DNA of 55,744 nucleotides from an uncultured Lachnospiraceae bacterium. GTDB lineage: Bacteria; Bacillota; Clostridia; Lachnospirales; Lachnospiraceae. A program made the position numbers and the translations under genes. The notes below the pieces were generated by a model that saw nothing but the letters and a program-made list of their open reading frames with translations, made no database searches and was not told the origin of the DNA. Of the stretch, positions 53,090 through 55,744 are shown in pieces. Within the stretch, counting starts at the first letter, position 1; the number at the start of each line of letters is the position of its first letter. The stretch is taken from the NCBI GenBank assembly GCA_900549995.1, contig URQQ01000030.1, positions 1 to 55,744 on the forward strand, in the 5' to 3' direction.

Positions 53090-55690
53090 TTATATGGCAC
53101 GCAGCCCTGCCTTAACCCTTGCTGTCAATTTCCCATCTTCAGTGTCAAGAAGAATTACATCCCCTTCTCCCACATTTCCAGAGAGAATCAGTTTCGCAGC
53201 CAGTGTCTCCACGTTCTTCTGCATATATCTCTTCAGCGGACGTGCGCCATACATTGGGTCATAACCGCCTTCCACAACGAATTCTTTCGCTGCTTCGGTC
53301 AGTTCAATTGAGAGATCTTTCTCTGCCAGTCTCTTGTTTGTATCTTTGATCAGTAAGTCGATAATTCTGCTGATATTGGCTTTTGTCAGAGGTTTAAACA
53401 TAATAATCTCGTCCAGCCGGTTCAGAAATTCCGGGCGGAATCTGGATTTCAGCTCATTCATGACTGCTTCTTCACTTTCACCGCTGATCTCTCCGTCTTC
53501 CCCGATGCCATCCAAAAGATACGCTGATCCAAGATTGGATGTCATAATCAGTATCGTATTCTTAAAGTCTACTGTACGTCCCTGCGAATCTGTGATCCGT
53601 CCATCGTCCAATACCTGGAGAAGTACGTTGAATACATCCGGATGTGCCTTTTCCACCTCATCGAACAATACGACAGAGTATGGTTTTCTTCTGACTGCCT
53701 CTGTCAGTTGACCGCCTTCATCGTATCCGACATATCCCGGAGGTGCTCCGATCAATCTTGATACAGAGTATTTCTCCATATATTCGCTCATATCAATGCG
53801 GACCATATTACTCTCATCGTCGAACAGGCTTTCTGCAAGCGCCTTCGCAAGTTCTGTCTTACCAACGCCCGTCGGCCCAAGGAGCAAAAATGAACCGATC
53901 GGTTTCGAAGGATCTTTAATTCCAGCTTTGGAACGGATGATCGCCTCTGTCACTTTTGTGACTCCTTCTTCCTGTCCGATGACACGTTTGTGAAGTTCCT
54001 CGTCAAGATGCAGTGTTTTATTTCTCTCGCTTTCATTTAACTTGGAAACAGGAATTCCGGTCCAGCGGGATACAATGTTCGCAATCTCTTCGTCAGAGAC
54101 ACTCTCATGCACCAGTGAAAGATCCTCACCTTTTACTTTCTCTTCTTCTGCCTCCAGCTGCTTTTTCAGCTCCGGCAGGCGCCCATACTGAAGTTCGGCT
54201 GCCTTATTCAGATCATAATTCCTCTGCGCCATCTGAATCTCATTGTTGACCTGCTCAATCTCCTCTCTGATCTTCTGCACTTTTTCCACTGTGTTCTTCT
54301 CATTATCCCACTGTGCTTTCTGTACAGCGAATTCCTCTTTCATCTCTGCAAGATCCTGCTGCAAATGGATAAGCCTCTCCTGGCTTAACCGGTCATCTTC
54401 TTTCTTAAGCGCTGCCTCTTCGATCTCAAGCTGCATGATCTTTCTCTGCATCTCATCCAGTTCATTTGGAAGAGAATCCAGTGCCGTCTTGATATCTGCA
54501 CAAGCCTCATCTACAAGGTCAATCGCCTTATCCGGCAGAAATCTGTCGCTGATATAGCGGTTTGACAACGTTGCTGCTGCGACAAGTGCACTGTCTGTAA
54601 TCTTCACTCCATGGAACACTTCATAGCGCTCTTTCAGACCTCTTAGAATGGAAATCGTATCCTCCACAGTAGGTTCATCTACGGTAACCGGCTGGAACCT
54701 TCTCTCAAGTGCCGCATCTTTTTCAATATATTCACGGTACTCATCCAGAGTTGTCGCACCGATACAGTGCAGTTCGCCTCTGGCAAGCATCGGTTTTAAC
54801 ATATTCCCCGCATCCATGGAGCCTTCGGTCTTTCCGGCGCCCACGATGGTATGAAGTTCATCGATAAATAAAATAATCTCTCCTTCGCTTTTCTTCACTT
54901 CATCAAGAACTGCTTTCAGACGTTCTTCGAATTCTCCGCGGTATTTTGCGCCTGCCACAAGCGCTCCCATATCCAGCGCAAATATTTTCTTATCCTTTAA
55001 TGTCTCAGGCACATCTCCCCGCACAATTCTCTGGGCAAGCCCTTCTACAACGGCGGTCTTACCAACACCCGGCTCACCGATAAGCACCGGATTATTCTTT
55101 GTCTTTCTGGAAAGAATACGGATCACATTACGAATCTCTGTATCTCGTCCAATCACCGGGTCAAGCTTCTGGTCTCTGGCTTTTTCCACCAGATCTGTAC
55201 CATATTTATTCAGCGTATCATACGTTCCCTCGGGGTTATCGCTGGTCACTTTCTGATTGCCCCGGACGGTGGATAATACCTGCAGGAATCTGTCTCTTGT
55301 AATCGCAAATTCTTTCAGTATCGCTTTGATCTCTTTGTTCGGATGTCTGAGAAGTGCCAGAAAAATATGTTCTACTGATACATATTCATCTCCCATCTGT
55401 TTGGCTTCCTCATCACAGTGAATCAGAACCTTGTTCAGTTCCTGTCCGATATATACCTGGCCGCCCTGTACTTTCGTACGTTTCCTTAATGCTTCTTCCA
55501 CCCGGTTCAGCAAGAGTTCCTTCTGAATCCCCATCTTTTCAACCAACTTCGGGATCAGTCCATCCTCCTGGGTCATCAGCGCATAGAGCAGATGCTCCTG
55601 TTCAATCTCCTGGTTGCCATATTCATAGGCTATCTTTTCGCAATCCTGAACTGCCTGCATGGACTTCTGCGTAAATTTATTTATATTCAT
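53090..55690 (-). CDS. clpB: ATP-dependent disaggregase ClpB
   Basis: An 866-residue Hsp100 protein. N-terminal Clp_N repeats (EQEHLLYALM, SVEHIFLALL) precede AAA domain 1 (GEPGVGKTAVVEG, DELHTIVGAG), the long coiled-coil M-domain (about 400-530, rich in Glu/Lys/Gln), and AAA domain 2 (GPTGVGKTELAKALAE, FDEVEKAHPDV). The M-domain sets it apart from ClpC/ClpA. It resolubilises aggregates with DnaK. The start follows AAGGAGG. The promoter and any CIRCE or CtsR site lie beyond the window edge. Confidence 0.97.
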   Translation of the reverse strand: MNINKFTQKSMQAVQDCEKIAYEYGNQEIEQEHLLYALMTQEDGLIPKLVEKMGIQKELLLNRVEEALRKRTKVQGGQVYIGQELNKVLIHCDEEAKQMGDEYVSVEHIFLALLRHPNKEIKAILKEFAITRDRFLQVLSTVRGNQKVTSDNPEGTYDTLNKYGTDLVEKARDQKLDPVIGRDTEIRNVIRILSRKTKNNPVLIGEPGVGKTAVVEGLAQRIVRGDVPETLKDKKIFALDMGALVAGAKYRGEFEERLKAVLDEVKKSEGEIILFIDELHTIVGAGKTEGSMDAGNMLKPMLARGELHCIGATTLDEYREYIEKDAALERRFQPVTVDEPTVEDTISILRGLKERYEVFHGVKITDSALVAAATLSNRYISDRFLPDKAIDLVDEACADIKTALDSLPNELDEMQRKIMQLEIEEAALKKEDDRLSQERLIHLQQDLAEMKEEFAVQKAQWDNEKNTVEKVQKIREEIEQVNNEIQMAQRNYDLNKAAELQYGRLPELKKQLEAEEEKVKGEDLSLVHESVSDEEIANIVSRWTGIPVSKLNESERNKTLHLDEELHKRVIGQEEGVTKVTEAIIRSKAGIKDPSKPIGSFLLLGPTGVGKTELAKALAESLFDDESNMVRIDMSEYMEKYSVSRLIGAPPGYVGYDEGGQLTEAVRRKPYSVVLFDEVEKAHPDVFNVLLQVLDDGRITDSQGRTVDFKNTILIMTSNLGSAYLLDGIGEDGEISGESEEAVMNELKSRFRPEFLNRLDEIIMFKPLTKANISRIIDLLIKDTNKRLAEKDLSIELTEAAKEFVVEGGYDPMYGARPLKRYMQKNVETLAAKLILSGNVGEGDVILLDTEDGKLTARVKAGLRAI

Positions 55691-55744
55691 AGTGACTGCC
55701 TCCTTTTTTCACTTTGGCTTTCCGTGTTCTATTGCAACTATAAC

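Overview
The window looks like a chromosomal segment of a Gram-positive anaerobe of class Clostridia, most likely a gut Lachnospiraceae. I base this on gene content and order (era-yqzL-recO; the def-fmt-yugP-rsmB-rlmN-stp-prkC-rsgA-rpe-thiN run), strong GGAGG ribosome-binding sites, pyruvate:ferredoxin oxidoreductase, a single-chain glycyl-tRNA synthetase, and a MurE with the DNPR motif expected for meso-diaminopimelate. Species cannot be fixed from sequence alone. No tRNA, rRNA, insertion sequence or prophage gene was recognised. Most genes lie on the minus strand.

Region 1 (1-8.8 kb) holds the 5' part of glyS, recO, a 59-residue YqzL-like gene missed by simple ORF cut-offs, era, a large M16 zinc peptidase and four small accessory genes (P-loop kinase, flavodoxin-like, DUF1697, unknown). 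Upstream of the M16 gene is a strongly paired ~190-nt RNA candidate with its own promoter.

Region 2 (8.8-14.7 kb) is a complete ribose operon, rbsRKDACB, with a clear promoter and a LacI-type operator.

Region 3 (14.8-24.9 kb) holds two CRISPR arrays (13 and 16 repeats) about 8 kb apart. There is no cas gene in the window. Both are read leftwards from homologous leaders that carry the same promoter and the same inverted repeat at the same distance from the first repeat. Between the arrays sit a sugar ABC transporter without ATPase, a Gfo/Idh/MocA dehydrogenase, and a divergent YesN/YesM-type two-component system that probably controls the transporter.

Region 4 (25-31 kb) is a purine salvage operon: a diverged adenine deaminase paralogue, a canonical adenine deaminase and an NCS2-type permease. 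It is preceded by a leader hairpin with internal branches and a U-run. The flanking non-coding DNA carries tandem GACCTGTCCC repeats and palindromes.

Region 5 (31-37 kb) has a pyruvate:ferredoxin oxidoreductase gene broken by a frameshift and an apparent internal deletion at the thiamine-diphosphate site, then lgt (long disordered tail) and ychF.

Region 6 (37-55.7 kb) is the housekeeping run murE-priA-def-fmt-yugP-rsmB-rlmN-stp-prkC-rsgA-rpe-thiN. It links cell-wall synthesis, replication restart, translation initiation, rRNA modification, Ser/Thr signalling and ribosome assembly. A VanZ-family gene (plus strand), dinB and clpB follow.
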